Part shown: in pieces, positions 32,881-41,739 of the stretch
How positions within the stretch are numbered: position 1 is the stretch's first letter
Layout of the letters: every line of letters begins with the position of its first letter
Source of the DNA: Mycolicibacterium wolinskyi
GTDB lineage: Bacteria; Actinomycetota; Actinomycetes; Mycobacteriales; Mycobacteriaceae
Direction of reading: 5' to 3'
Assembly: GCF_002101965.1 (NCBI RefSeq)
Contig: NZ_LQQA01000015.1
Coordinates: 496,001 to 560,000, forward strand
DNA length: 64,000 nucleotides
Position numbers and translations under genes: made by a program
Notes under the pieces: generated by a model
What the model was told of the DNA's origin: nothing
Database searches by the model: none
The model's input: the letters and a program-made list of their open reading frames with translations, nothing else

Positions 32881-33306
32881 CTACGGTGTTGCCTCGTGCC
32901 CGTCGCGGTCCTGAGACCGTCGCCGCTCCTTCATCTCCGCCTCGTACACATGGCGTTTGCCGTTCATCAGATCGTCGCGAACCCGCTTCTCATGCGCGCG
33001 GAACCGCGACCAGTACCCGTCGTCGAATTCCTCGACCACCTGAAAGGTCCAACGGCCGTTGATCACGTTGCGGCCGACGAGATCTTCGGTCAACCGATCG
33101 GCGATCTCTCCGTGTCCGGCTTCGCGCAACTTGTCGCACGCTTCGCCGAGCAGCAGGTCCGCATGGCCCATCACTTGGTGAAACGAGTACAGATGACCGC
33201 GCGCGCGTTCGACGTGTTCGAGTGCCTCTGACACCACACCAACGGCCTCGACGGTCGCGTCGTCCACGCCGGACGGTCTGATGTGGGCATCTTCCTGCGC
33301 GGTCAT
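32881..33306 (-). CDS. Conserved hypothetical protein, helical
   Basis: 141 residues, mostly charged helices, with no domain that I recognise. Features are an EALEHVERARGHLYSFHQVMGHAD segment and a very basic C-terminus (KERRRSQDRDGHE). The ATG overlaps the stop of the upstream DUF2945-type gene by 4 bases, so they form a pair. Similar small proteins occur beside DUF2945 genes in actinobacteria; the function is unknown. It lies between the Rv2997-like gene and the carotenoid operon on the same strand. Confidence 0.75.
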   Translation of the reverse strand: MTAQEDAHIRPSGVDDATVEAVGVVSEALEHVERARGHLYSFHQVMGHADLLLGEACDKLREAGHGEIADRLTEDLVGRNVINGRWTFQVVEEFDDGYWSRFRAHEKRVRDDLMNGKRHVYEAEMKERRRSQDRDGHEATP

Positions 33307-33518
33307 GACGAGTGCCGCTTGAGTGCGTCGGGTTTGTGCACCGCATCGCGGCCGGTCTTGTCGCTGCGCACCCGGTACTGCGGCTCGTCCGCAGTCGCCC
33401 GGACCTGACGACCGGCCGTATTGGTATCGGTCGTGATCTTCTCGACCACCGTGCCGGGCACCGTGGCGCCATGGCTTTGCCACGACACCTTGTCGCCTTT
33501 CCGGAATCCTTCGCTCAC
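33303..33518 (-). CDS. DUF2945/HVA1-type small protein (Tudor-like)
   Basis: 71 residues. The KGDKVSWQSHGATVPGTVV start and the Y-R-V-R-SDKTGRDAVHKP end match the DUF2945 family (hypervirulence-associated, SH3/Tudor-like fold). The molecular role is unknown. GTG start at 33518, only 7 bases after the upstream flavoprotein gene; the stop overlaps the next small gene by 4 bases. Confidence 0.8.
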   Translation of the reverse strand: MSEGFRKGDKVSWQSHGATVPGTVVEKITTDTNTAGRQVRATADEPQYRVRSDKTGRDAVHKPDALKRHSS

Positions 33519-33525
33519 ACGGGTG

Positions 33526-34980
33526 CTATACCCACTTTTCCGGTGAGGTCACGGCCGCCAGATGCGGCAGATTCCCGATCCCGAATTCGCGTTTCAAGAC
33601 CGTGCGGGCGGCATAGAAGCCCGACATGCCGTGCACCCCGCCGCCGGGCGGCGTGGCCGACGAACACAGATACGCCTTGGGAATCGGCGTGGACCACGGG
33701 TTGACTCGCAGTGCCGGCCCGGTCAGCGCACTGACCATGTTGTTGCCACCGACTCCGATATCGCCGCCCACCAGGTTCGCGTTGTGTGCGGTCATGTTCG
33801 ACGCGGGCACGCTGCGTACCGCGACCACGACGTCACGAAAGCCCGGGGCGAACCGCTCGAAGATCGTCGTCACCGTCTCGGCCATGTCCGCCGTCGAGCC
33901 GTTGGGTACGTGGACGTAGGTCCACAGTGGCCGCCGGCCCTGCGAATCGATGCGCCCCGGGTCGGCGGTATGGGGGAGCGCGGCAAGCACCATCGGCCAT
34001 TCGGCGTGGCGACCCGCGGCGATCTCGGACTCGGCCAGCGCCATCTGTGCGCGGCTGCCGCCCAGATGCAGCGTCGGAGCATGCGCCAGACGCGGGTCTT
34101 CCCAAGGGATTTCGCCGGAAAGCACGAAATCGACCTTGGCGACGCCCGGCCCGTAGGTGTAGCGCCGCAACGACTTCGCGTAGCGATCCGGCATCCGATC
34201 GCCGTATATCGACAGCAGCGCCGTCGGCGCGATGTCGTAGATGACCACGCCTGGCGGCGGTTCGGTGACCTCCTGCTCGAGCACCAGTTCGCCGCCGTGC
34301 GCCTTGAGGTCGGCGATCAGCGCGTCCGGTATCGCCTGTGACCCGCCGACCGGGATCGGCCAGCCGACCGCGTGGCCCAGGGTGGCGAGCATGAGCCCGG
34401 CCCCCGAGGAGACCAACGACGGCATCCGCGAGATCGTATGCGCGGCAACACCACTGAACAACGCGCGGGCGTCTTCGCCTTTCAGTGACCGCCACAACGG
34501 GGTGCCCTGGACCAGGAGGCGGGGCGCGACCCGCAGCGCCGCCGGGAGTGAGGGCGGGACCGACCGTTTGTCGCCGAGCAGGAGCCCGACCACGCCGTCG
34601 CAATCGTCGGCGAGCGGGCCGAGCAGGCGCCGCCATGAGTCCCCGTCCTCGAGTTCTTCGCACGTGCGGTCGATGTCGCGGTAGCCGATGACCGCGGGGC
34701 GGCCGGGCAGCGGGCTGGCGTAGGAGATCTCCGGAACCGACAGCCGCACCCCGCGTGCGGTCAGGTCGTACGCCGCGAAGAACGGCGACGCCAAGGCCAG
34801 CGGGTGCACCGCCGAGCAGATGTCATGGCTGACCCCGGGAAACTCGGGGTCAGGCAGCGTGCGGGCGCCGCCGCCCGGTGTCGACTGGGCTTCGATGACC
34901 CGCACGGACAATCCGGCCCGAGCGCAGATGACCGCCGCCGTCAACCCGTTGGGACCGCTGCCGACCACTGTGACGTCCAC
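33526..34980 (-). CDS. FAD-dependent oxidoreductase, phytoene-desaturase-like (Rv2997-like)
   Basis: 484 residues. It has an N-terminal GSGPNGLTAAVICARAG dinucleotide fold (8-24), an APGGG-type glycine turn (TPGGGARTL) and the C-terminal CSSATPPGGGVHGMSGF flavin motif, the arrangement of retinol desaturase/CrtI-like flavoproteins. It corresponds to M. tuberculosis Rv2997 by its place beside serA. Although it adjoins the carotenoid genes, its conservation in M. tuberculosis, which lacks this cluster, argues against a carotenoid role. GTG start at 34980, divergent from serA. Confidence 0.87.
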   Translation of the reverse strand: MDVTVVGSGPNGLTAAVICARAGLSVRVIEAQSTPGGGARTLPDPEFPGVSHDICSAVHPLALASPFFAAYDLTARGVRLSVPEISYASPLPGRPAVIGYRDIDRTCEELEDGDSWRRLLGPLADDCDGVVGLLLGDKRSVPPSLPAALRVAPRLLVQGTPLWRSLKGEDARALFSGVAAHTISRMPSLVSSGAGLMLATLGHAVGWPIPVGGSQAIPDALIADLKAHGGELVLEQEVTEPPPGVVIYDIAPTALLSIYGDRMPDRYAKSLRRYTYGPGVAKVDFVLSGEIPWEDPRLAHAPTLHLGGSRAQMALAESEIAAGRHAEWPMVLAALPHTADPGRIDSQGRRPLWTYVHVPNGSTADMAETVTTIFERFAPGFRDVVVAVRSVPASNMTAHNANLVGGDIGVGGNNMVSALTGPALRVNPWSTPIPKAYLCSSATPPGGGVHGMSGFYAARTVLKREFGIGNLPHLAAVTSPEKWV

Positions 34981-35056
34981 AACTCAAGTAGAACGCATGC
35001 GCGGCGGGTGTGACGGATCTCCGGTAGCGGGCGTCCCGGTGCAAATCCGCACACAC

Positions 35057-35062
35057 TAGGCT
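35057..35062 (+). promoter_or_regulatory. -10 box TAGGCT of serA, leaderless start
   Basis: TAGGCT ends 6 bases before the serA GTG at 35069 with no RBS between, indicating a leaderless mRNA. The 88-base gap is shared with the divergent flavoprotein gene. Confidence 0.6.
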
Positions 35063-35068
35063 GACCGC

Positions 35069-36655
35069 GTGAGTCTTCCCGTTGTACTGATTGCCGACAA
35101 GCTCGCGGAATCGACCGTTGCCGCCCTCGGTGACCAGGTAGAGGTCAGATGGGTCGACGGTCCGGACCGCGAGAAGCTGCTCGCCGCCGTTCCCGAGGCC
35201 GACGCATTGCTGGTGCGGTCGGCCACCACGGTGGACGCCGAGGTCATCGCCGCGGCGCCCAAGCTCAAGATCGTCGCCCGCGCCGGCGTGGGGCTGGACA
35301 ACGTCGACGTCGACGCCGCCACCGCCCGCGGTGTGCTGGTGGTCAACGCGCCGACCTCCAACATCCACAGCGCAGCCGAACACGCGCTCGCGCTGCTGCT
35401 GTCGGCGGCCCGCCAAATTCCGGCCGCCGACGCGACGCTGCGCGAGCACACCTGGAAGCGGTCGTCGTTCTCGGGCACCGAGATCTTCGGCAAGACCGTC
35501 GGGGTGGTGGGCCTCGGCCGGATCGGTCAGCTCGTCGCGCAGCGGCTCGCGGCCTTCGGCGCGCACATCGTCGCCTATGACCCCTACGTGTCGCAGGCGC
35601 GTGCCGCACAACTCGGTATCGAATTGCTCACGCTCGACGAGCTGCTCGGGCACGCCGACTTCATCTCGGTGCACTTGCCCAAGACCAAGGAGACCGCCGG
35701 CCTGATCGGCAAAGAGGCGCTGGCCAAGACCAAGCCGGGCGTGATCATCGTCAATGCCGCACGCGGCGGCCTGATCGACGAGCAGGCGCTGGCCGACGCG
35801 ATCACCAGCGGCCATGTCCGCGGCGCCGGACTCGACGTGTTCGCCACCGAGCCGTGCACCGACAGCCCGCTGTTCGAGCTGCCGCAGGTCGTGGTCACCC
35901 CGCACCTCGGCGCATCGACCGCCGAAGCCCAGGACCGGGCCGGCACCGACGTCGCGGCGAGCGTGAAGCTCGCGCTCGCAGGTGAGTTCGTGCCCGACGC
36001 GGTCAACGTGGGCGGCGGCGTCGTCGGCGAGGAAGTCGCGCCGTGGCTGGATCTGGTCCGCAAGCTGGGCCTGCTGGTCGGCGCGCTGTCGGATGCGCCT
36101 CCGGTGTCACTGTCGGTGCAGGTGCGCGGCGAGCTCGCGTCCGAAGATGTCGAGATCCTGCGGTTGTCGGCACTGCGCGGCCTGTTCTCTGCCGTGGTCG
36201 ACGAGCAGGTCACGTTCGTCAACGCCCCGGCGCTGGCCGCCGACCGTGGCGTGGCCGCCGAGATCAGCACCGCGACCGAGAGCCCCAACCACCGCAGCGT
36301 GGTCGACGTGCGCGCGGTGCACGCCGACGGCTCGTCGATCAACGTCGCGGGTACGTTGTCCGGTCCGCAGCTGGTCGAGAAGATCGTGCAGATCAATGGC
36401 CGCAACTTCGATCTGCGCGCCGAGGGCTACAACCTGATCGTCAACTACAGCGACAAGCCGGGTGCGCTCGGCAAGATCGGCACGCTGCTCGGTGGTGCCG
36501 AGGTCAACATCCTGGCCGCACAGATGAGCCAGGACGCGACCGGCGACAGCGCCACCGTGATGCTGCGCCTGGATACCGATGTTCCCGAGGATGTGCGTGC
36601 CGCGATCGCCACCGCGGTCGGCGCCAGCACGCTGGAAGTGGTTGACCTGTCATGA
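35069..36655 (+). CDS. serA: D-3-phosphoglycerate dehydrogenase
   Basis: 528 residues, the long type I enzyme found in mycobacteria. It oxidises 3-phosphoglycerate as the first step of serine synthesis. The catalytic domain shows ARAGVGLDNVD, the NAD motif VGLGRIGQLVA near residue 150, ARGGLIDEQAL and TPHLGAST. After it come the ASB domain and a C-terminal ACT domain (LIVNYSDKPGALGKIG) for serine feedback. Its stop overlaps the leuB start by 4 bases, so serine and leucine synthesis genes are co-expressed. Confidence 0.97.
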   Translation: MSLPVVLIADKLAESTVAALGDQVEVRWVDGPDREKLLAAVPEADALLVRSATTVDAEVIAAAPKLKIVARAGVGLDNVDVDAATARGVLVVNAPTSNIHSAAEHALALLLSAARQIPAADATLREHTWKRSSFSGTEIFGKTVGVVGLGRIGQLVAQRLAAFGAHIVAYDPYVSQARAAQLGIELLTLDELLGHADFISVHLPKTKETAGLIGKEALAKTKPGVIIVNAARGGLIDEQALADAITSGHVRGAGLDVFATEPCTDSPLFELPQVVVTPHLGASTAEAQDRAGTDVAASVKLALAGEFVPDAVNVGGGVVGEEVAPWLDLVRKLGLLVGALSDAPPVSLSVQVRGELASEDVEILRLSALRGLFSAVVDEQVTFVNAPALAADRGVAAEISTATESPNHRSVVDVRAVHADGSSINVAGTLSGPQLVEKIVQINGRNFDLRAEGYNLIVNYSDKPGALGKIGTLLGGAEVNILAAQMSQDATGDSATVMLRLDTDVPEDVRAAIATAVGASTLEVVDLS

Positions 36656-37662
36656 GACTCGCTGTCATCGCCGGCGACGGCATCGGACCGGAAGTCATCG
36701 ACGAGGCCGTCAAGGTGGTCGACACGGTGCTGCCCGGGGTCGAGAAGACCGAATACGACCTGGGTGCCCGCCGCTACCACGCGACCGGTGAACTGTTGAC
36801 CGACAACACCATCGAGGAACTGCGTGGCCATGACGCGATCCTGCTCGGTGCGATCGGTGATCCCTCGGTGCCGAGCGGCGTGCTCGAGCGCGGGCTGCTG
36901 CTCAAGCTGAGGTTCGCGCTCGACCATCACGTGAACCTGCGGCCGGGCCGTCTCTACCCGGGTGTCACCGGTCCGCTCGTGGGCAATCCGCCCATCGATT
37001 TCGTGGTGGTGCGCGAGGGCACCGAGGGGCCGTACACCGGTAACGGTGGGGCGCTGCGCGTCGGCACCCCGCACGAGGTGGCGACCGAGGTCAGCGTCAA
37101 CACCGCGTTCGGTGTCGAGCGTGTCGTCCGGGACGCGTTCGCCCGGGCCCAGAACCGCCGCAAGCACCTGACATTGGTGCACAAGACCAACGTGCTGGCG
37201 TTCGCCGGCAGCCTGTGGTCGCGGGTGGTGTCCGAGGTGGGCGCGGAGTTCCCCGACGTCGAGGTCGCCTATCAGCACATCGACGCGGCGACCATCCACA
37301 TGGTCACCGACCCGGGCCGGTTCGACGTGATCGTCACCGACAACCTGTTCGGCGACATCATCACCGACCTGGCCGCGGCCGTGTGCGGTGGCATCGGTCT
37401 GGCCGCCAGCGGCAACATCGATGCGACGCGCACCAATCCGTCGATGTTCGAGCCCGTGCACGGCAGTGCACCCGACATCGCGGGGCAGGGGATCGCCGAT
37501 CCCACCGCCGCGGTGATGAGCGTTGCGCTGCTGCTGGCCCATGTCGGCGAGACCGACGCGGCAGCCCGGGTCGACAAGGCGGTCGGCGAGCACCTGGCCA
37601 CGCGCGGTGACGAGAAGTTGTCCACCAGCGAGGTCGGCGAGCGGATCCGGGCGCTGCTCTGA
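36652..37662 (+). CDS. leuB: 3-isopropylmalate dehydrogenase
   Basis: 336 residues. It oxidatively decarboxylates 3-isopropylmalate in leucine synthesis. IAGDGIGPEV opens the protein, followed by LLKLRFALDHHVNLRP (substrate Arg residues), VVREGTEG, the Lys/Asp metal site (VHKTNVLAF, TDNLFGDIITD) and GSAPDIAGQ near the C-terminus. The ATG lies within the serA stop (ATGA). The hairpin at 37674-37720 may end the serA-leuB transcript. Confidence 0.97.
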   Translation: MRLAVIAGDGIGPEVIDEAVKVVDTVLPGVEKTEYDLGARRYHATGELLTDNTIEELRGHDAILLGAIGDPSVPSGVLERGLLLKLRFALDHHVNLRPGRLYPGVTGPLVGNPPIDFVVVREGTEGPYTGNGGALRVGTPHEVATEVSVNTAFGVERVVRDAFARAQNRRKHLTLVHKTNVLAFAGSLWSRVVSEVGAEFPDVEVAYQHIDAATIHMVTDPGRFDVIVTDNLFGDIITDLAAAVCGGIGLAASGNIDATRTNPSMFEPVHGSAPDIAGQGIADPTAAVMSVALLLAHVGETDAAARVDKAVGEHLATRGDEKLSTSEVGERIRALL

Positions 37663-37673
37663 CTTCGTTGATC

Positions 37674-37720
37674 CTGCGTTGAGGGCGTTGGTCTCTCGTT
37701 GTTTTGCGTCCTCAACGCAG
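37674..37720 (+). terminator. Hairpin downstream of leuB
   Basis: CTGCGTTGAGG (37674-37684) pairs perfectly with CCTCAACGCAG (37710-37720); four more pairs including wobbles extend it inwards. There is no T-run after it, so termination is plausible but not certain. Confidence 0.45.
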
Positions 37721-37761
37721 AGTCGATCCGGTGCTAGTCGACTGCTCAGCGAGGTCGGGGA

Positions 37762-38337
37762 GTGACTGACCAGTTCGCGACGCTCACCCGGCAGTGCCGG
37801 CTGTTCGTCATCGGTTCGTCGTTCTTCGCGGTCGCCACGGCGCCGGGCTTTCCGGCGCTGGCGGGCGCCGGTGCGACGAACGTGTTGTGTTTCATCGGCT
37901 CATGGTTTTTCACGACTGCCGCGTGGATGCAACTGGCACTCGCAGATCGGACGCGCGGTACCGAATGGTGGTCGGCGCTCACACAATTCGTGGGCACGCT
38001 GATGTTCAACGTCAGCACCGGCACCTCGGTGTGGGTGCACGCGGTGCTGGCCGAACGTCGCTTCGTGTGGGCGCCGGACGCCACCGGGTCGTCGGCCTTC
38101 CTCGTCAGCGGTGTGCTGGCAATCTTCGCCGTCGGCATGTGGGCTCCGAAATCCGTTGACTGGCACGCCGCCTGGATCAACCTGGCCGGCTGTGTGGCGT
38201 TCGGGGTGTCCGCCCTGGCGGCGTTCGTCCGGAAGACCGGGGTCACCGTGGACGAACGGCTCGCCAACTTCGGCACGTTCCTCGGTGCGCTGTGCTTCCT
38301 GACGGCTGCGCTGCTGCTGCGCCCGCGCGGGAGTTGA
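37762..38337 (+). CDS. Hypothetical integral membrane protein
   Basis: 191 residues with about six hydrophobic helices separated by short loops; several Trp residues and small residues line them. I recognise no family motif; the layout recalls YrhK-type membrane proteins, but this is a guess. The GTG at 37762 follows GGTCGGGGA. It lies 99 bases after leuB, behind a hairpin, and converges on the MFS gene with 11 bases between stops. Confidence 0.7.
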   Translation: MTDQFATLTRQCRLFVIGSSFFAVATAPGFPALAGAGATNVLCFIGSWFFTTAAWMQLALADRTRGTEWWSALTQFVGTLMFNVSTGTSVWVHAVLAERRFVWAPDATGSSAFLVSGVLAIFAVGMWAPKSVDWHAAWINLAGCVAFGVSALAAFVRKTGVTVDERLANFGTFLGALCFLTAALLLRPRGS

Positions 38338-38348
38338 GCGGTTGGCGT

Positions 38349-39542
38349 TCAGCGTTCGTCGCGCAGACCTTCGTCGGGGGGAACCAGGGGAACCGCCAAC
38401 AACGGCAACAACGCGCACACCGCGAAGGCCGCCGGATATCCGGACACGCCGATGAGCGCGCCGAAGAGCGGTGAGGAACTCGCGGTGGCCAGATGTTGCG
38501 TCGTGTTCTGCGTCCCCAACGCGCGGCCACTCCAGAACGGCCCGGCGATCTCGGCGATCGCCGTGAACGCCAGACCGTTGTCGGAGACCGTGATCACCGA
38601 GGCGATGACGATCAGCGCGATACTGATCGGGGAGTCCAGCCAGTCGGTGAAAGCCAGCAGCGCCATCGTCGCCGCCGCCCCGAGGGCGATCGTGCGGATG
38701 GGCCGCAACCGCTGACCGACCACGTCCGACCATCGTCCGGCCGCGATCCGTCCGGCGGCGCCCAACAGCTGGGCCACCGTCACCAGGGCACCCGCCGACG
38801 AGGCCGACCAGCCGCGGTCGCTCATGAGCCACACCAGGGTGAAGGTCCACACCATGCCCTGCGGAATCACCAGCAGCACCGACACGGCATGGATGCGCCA
38901 CAACACACTTGAGCCGCGGTACGGATTGGCCAGATGTTCGCGAGGTGCCTCGTGGCGAGGCGGTCGCGGTGGGTCGAGCACGCCGATGGCGCACACCACG
39001 GCTGACAACACACAGACGACGGCGGGGAACAGCAGTGCGGTCGACGCACCGTGACTCTCGGCGACCCGAGGGATGACCAGCGCGCCGAGGCCCACGCCCA
39101 GCGGGGTGGCGGTCTGCCGGATACCCATTGCCAGGCCACGCTGTTCGGGCGGGAACCAGCCGACGACCACACGGCCGCTGGCCGAATTGCTGCTCGCCGC
39201 GGCCATCCCACCCAGCAGCAGGAACACGCCGACGGCCACCAGTGACTCTGCGGAGGCCGCTGCGAAGGCGGCCGCGGCGGTCAGTGCCGAACCCACCGTC
39301 AGCACGATGCGTTCGCCGACCCGGTCCACGAGATATCCCCACGCGATGAGCGTGATGACCAGGCCGAAGCTCGGCATCGCCGACAGCAGACCGGCCTTCG
39401 CCAAATCCAGACCGCGCTCGCTGTGCAGCGTGGGAATGAGGAATGCCGCGCCGTTGATGAACACATTGGCGCAGGTGGTCGCGGTCAGTGCGATGCCGAG
39501 CATCGACCAGCGGCGAATCGTGCTGATCGATGAGACGGACAT
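38349..39542 (-). CDS. MFS transporter (Rv2994-like)
   Basis: 397 residues from the ATG at 39542 (an upstream ATG at 39569 would add 9). About 12 hydrophobic helices; the MFS loop GYLVDRVGERIVL after helix 2 and GWFPPEQRGLAMGIRQTATPLG in the helix 4-5 region are visible. It corresponds to M. tuberculosis Rv2994 by position near leuB. A dyad TATCTCAATATTCGAGATA lies 41-59 bases upstream and closely matches a dyad before leuC, so its substrate may be linked to branched-chain amino acids; this is inference. Confidence 0.87.
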   Translation of the reverse strand: MSVSSISTIRRWSMLGIALTATTCANVFINGAAFLIPTLHSERGLDLAKAGLLSAMPSFGLVITLIAWGYLVDRVGERIVLTVGSALTAAAAFAAASAESLVAVGVFLLLGGMAAASSNSASGRVVVGWFPPEQRGLAMGIRQTATPLGVGLGALVIPRVAESHGASTALLFPAVVCVLSAVVCAIGVLDPPRPPRHEAPREHLANPYRGSSVLWRIHAVSVLLVIPQGMVWTFTLVWLMSDRGWSASSAGALVTVAQLLGAAGRIAAGRWSDVVGQRLRPIRTIALGAAATMALLAFTDWLDSPISIALIVIASVITVSDNGLAFTAIAEIAGPFWSGRALGTQNTTQHLATASSSPLFGALIGVSGYPAAFAVCALLPLLAVPLVPPDEGLRDER

Positions 39543-39582
39543 ATCTGGATCGTGCCACATGGATCTCAATATGCTGAATCAG

Positions 39583-39601
39583 TATCTCAATATTCGAGAT
39601 A
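39583..39601 (-). promoter_or_regulatory. Candidate LtbR-like operator upstream of the MFS gene
   Basis: Dyad with arms TATCTC/GAGATA. Read on the minus strand its core TCTCGAATATTGAGA differs at two central bases from TCTCGAATGCTGAGA at 44531-44545 before leuC. A direct repeat of one half, ATCTCAATAT, lies 21 bp away at 39563-39572, i.e. two helical turns. Confidence 0.6.
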
Positions 39602-39718
39602 GACGCTCGGTGTGTTCCGCGTCACGGGAGTCGTTCGGGTTTCCGGTGTTTCGCGATCGTGGCACCGAATGATCTGGTGTCCGAACATGCCTCGAACAGA
39701 CCGGTGCTCGCGGTCGCC

Positions 39719-39724
39719 TAGCCT
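39719..39724 (+). promoter_or_regulatory. -10 box TAGCCT of the lipase gene, leaderless start
   Basis: TAGCCT ends 6 bases before the GTG at 39731; there is no RBS between. Confidence 0.5.
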
Positions 39725-39730
39725 GGGCTC

Positions 39731-40912
39731 GTGAAATGGTTGACGGTGATCGCTCTGGTGCTCCTCGCGTTCATTGCCGGTCCGGTGCCGACGGCGGCCG
39801 CGGCGGCACCGAACTGGTCCGGTTTGGACGCGCGCCATTTCGACGGCCCGATTCCCGCTCCTGGCACGCTCATCGAGTCGGTGCCGCTGGATCCGGCGCT
39901 GTCGCTGCCGGGTGCGGGGGCCGCGTACCGGATCCTGTATTCGACGATCGACCAACATGACTCACCCGCTGTCAGCACCGCGGCGGTGTTCCTGCCGCAC
40001 GGCGAGGCGCCCGACGGCGGCTGGCCCGTGATCGCGTGGGCGCACGGCACCGTGGGGCTCGGTGATGACTGTGCACCGTCGGCGCAGCCGCGCAGTGAAC
40101 GCGACAGCGAGTATCTGACGCACTGGCTCGACCAGGGTTACGCGATCGTGGGCTCGGACTACGCGGGCCTTGGCACACCGGGTTTGATGAGCTACCTCAA
40201 CAGCGTCGCGACCGCGCACAGCGTCGTCGATTCGGTGATCGCCATGCACCACATGGACCTGCCGTTGTCGCCGAAGTGGGCGCTCGTCGGCCAGTCTCAG
40301 GGCGGCGGTGCCGCCGTCAACAGCGCGCGCTGGGCCACCGAATTCAGCCGCGGAAGCGGACTGGACTATCGCGGTGTCGTGGCGACCGGGACGCCGTTCA
40401 ACGTCGAGAGCATCGTCAAGCAGGCCGGCCCGGACATGGCGCTGCCGCCGAATCTCGGACCGGCAGCCAACAGCTACACCGGCTACATCCTCGCGGGCTT
40501 TCGCGAGGCCCGCCCCGACATCGACGTCAACAGCGTGCTGACCCCCGCCGGGGTGGCCGCCGTCGACAAGGCCGAGACGCTGTGCAAGTCCGAACTCGAC
40601 GCGGCGCTTGCCGGCATGACCCCGACCGGGTTCTTCCGCGCCCCGCTGAGCACCCTGCCCGGCGTATCGGATGCGCTCGACGCCCACCTCGGTACCCCGA
40701 CCAGTGGCTATGACCGCCCGATCTTCCTCGGCGTCGGCCTGCTCGACCACGATGTCCCACCGAACATGTCGATGCAGCTCAACGATCAGCTCCGGGCCAA
40801 CGGACAAGACGTCACACTCAAGATCTACCCGGACGAAGATCACTCCGGGACTGTCCTCGCCTCGCTGCCGGACTCCACGCCGTTCCTGCGCGCGATGTTC
40901 GACGGGAGCTGA
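39731..40912 (+). CDS. Secreted lipase/esterase, alpha/beta hydrolase (secretory lipase family)
   Basis: 393 residues. A signal peptide (short basic start, long hydrophobic core, cleavage near AAAAAP at ~25) directs export. The alpha/beta hydrolase fold has the nucleophile elbow GQSQGG with Ser near residue 185, an oxyanion-side AWAHGT, and a late DHDVP and EDHSG that could supply Asp and His. The family is that of secretory triacylglycerol lipases (LIP). Substrate is unknown. It stands alone, with its own leaderless promoter. Confidence 0.87.
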   Translation: MKWLTVIALVLLAFIAGPVPTAAAAAPNWSGLDARHFDGPIPAPGTLIESVPLDPALSLPGAGAAYRILYSTIDQHDSPAVSTAAVFLPHGEAPDGGWPVIAWAHGTVGLGDDCAPSAQPRSERDSEYLTHWLDQGYAIVGSDYAGLGTPGLMSYLNSVATAHSVVDSVIAMHHMDLPLSPKWALVGQSQGGGAAVNSARWATEFSRGSGLDYRGVVATGTPFNVESIVKQAGPDMALPPNLGPAANSYTGYILAGFREARPDIDVNSVLTPAGVAAVDKAETLCKSELDAALAGMTPTGFFRAPLSTLPGVSDALDAHLGTPTSGYDRPIFLGVGLLDHDVPPNMSMQLNDQLRANGQDVTLKIYPDEDHSGTVLASLPDSTPFLRAMFDGS

Positions 40913-40949
40913 CGCAGGGCGTCTCGACCGAGCGCCACACCCTGAGCAC

Positions 40950-40955
40950 TACGCT
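40950..40955 (+). promoter_or_regulatory. -10 box TACGCT of the FAA hydrolase gene, leaderless start
   Basis: TACGCT ends 7 bases before the ATG at 40963 and would drive the FAA hydrolase-gltX pair. Confidence 0.5.
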
Positions 40956-40962
40956 GACAAAA

Positions 40963-41739
40963 ATGCGCTTAGGTCGAATCGCCAGTCCCGACGGCGTCGC
41001 GTTCGTCAGCATCGAAGGCGACGGGGCAGATGCCGTCTGCAAAGAGATCGCCGAGCATCCGTTCGGTAATCCGAACTTCACCGGGCGCACCTGGCCGCTG
41101 GCCGACGTGCGGCTGCTCGCGCCGATTCTCGCCAGCAAGGTGATCTGCATGGGCAAGAACTACGCCGCACATGCCGAGGAGATGGGCGGTGTGGCGCCGG
41201 AAGATCCAGTGATCTTCCTCAAGCCCAACACCGCGATCATCGGGCCGAACGTGCCGATCCAACTGCCGGCCGACGCGTTCCCCGTCCACCACGAAGGCGA
41301 GCTGGCCGCCGTCATCGGCAGGCCCTGCAAGGACGTGCCCGCCGCACGCGCGGCCGAGAACATCCTCGGCTACACCATCGCCAACGATGTTTCGGCGCGC
41401 GATCAGCAGCAGAAGGACGGTCAGTGGATGCGGGCCAAGGGCCACGACACCTTCTGCCCGGTCGGGCCGTGGATCGTCACCGACCTCGACCCGTCGGACC
41501 TCGAGCTGCGCACCGAGGTGAACGGCGAAGTCCGCCAGCGCAGCCGGACCTCGCTGATGATTCACGACATCGGCGCGATCGTGGAGTGGGCTTCGGCCGT
41601 CATGACACTGCTGCCGGGCGATCTCATCCTGACCGGCACCCCAGAAGGCGTCGGCCCCATCGAGCACGGTGACACCGTCAGCATCACCGTCGAAGGCATC
41701 GGGACTCTGACGAATCCCGTTGTGCGTAAAGGAAAGTAA
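40963..41739 (+). CDS. Fumarylacetoacetate hydrolase family protein (Rv2993c-like)
   Basis: 258 residues. The C-terminal FAH domain has the metal-binding pattern HHEGELAAVIG, the YTIANDVSARD stretch and LTGTPEGVGP. Members are hydrolases, decarboxylases or isomerases of 2-oxo or acylpyruvate compounds, such as 2-hydroxyhepta-2,4-diene-1,7-dioate isomerase; the substrate is not readable. It matches M. tuberculosis Rv2993c. The stop and the gltX start share one base (TAATG), so the two genes are transcribed together. Confidence 0.9.
   Translation: MRLGRIASPDGVAFVSIEGDGADAVCKEIAEHPFGNPNFTGRTWPLADVRLLAPILASKVICMGKNYAAHAEEMGGVAPEDPVIFLKPNTAIIGPNVPIQLPADAFPVHHEGELAAVIGRPCKDVPAARAAENILGYTIANDVSARDQQQKDGQWMRAKGHDTFCPVGPWIVTDLDPSDLELRTEVNGEVRQRSRTSLMIHDIGAIVEWASAVMTLLPGDLILTGTPEGVGPIEHGDTVSITVEGIGTLTNPVVRKGK

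Noticed and set aside
33526..34980. Rv2997-like flavoprotein considered as a second phytoene desaturase
   Set aside because: CrtI-like fold, but it is conserved beside serA in M. tuberculosis, which lacks the cluster, so a carotenoid role is not supported.
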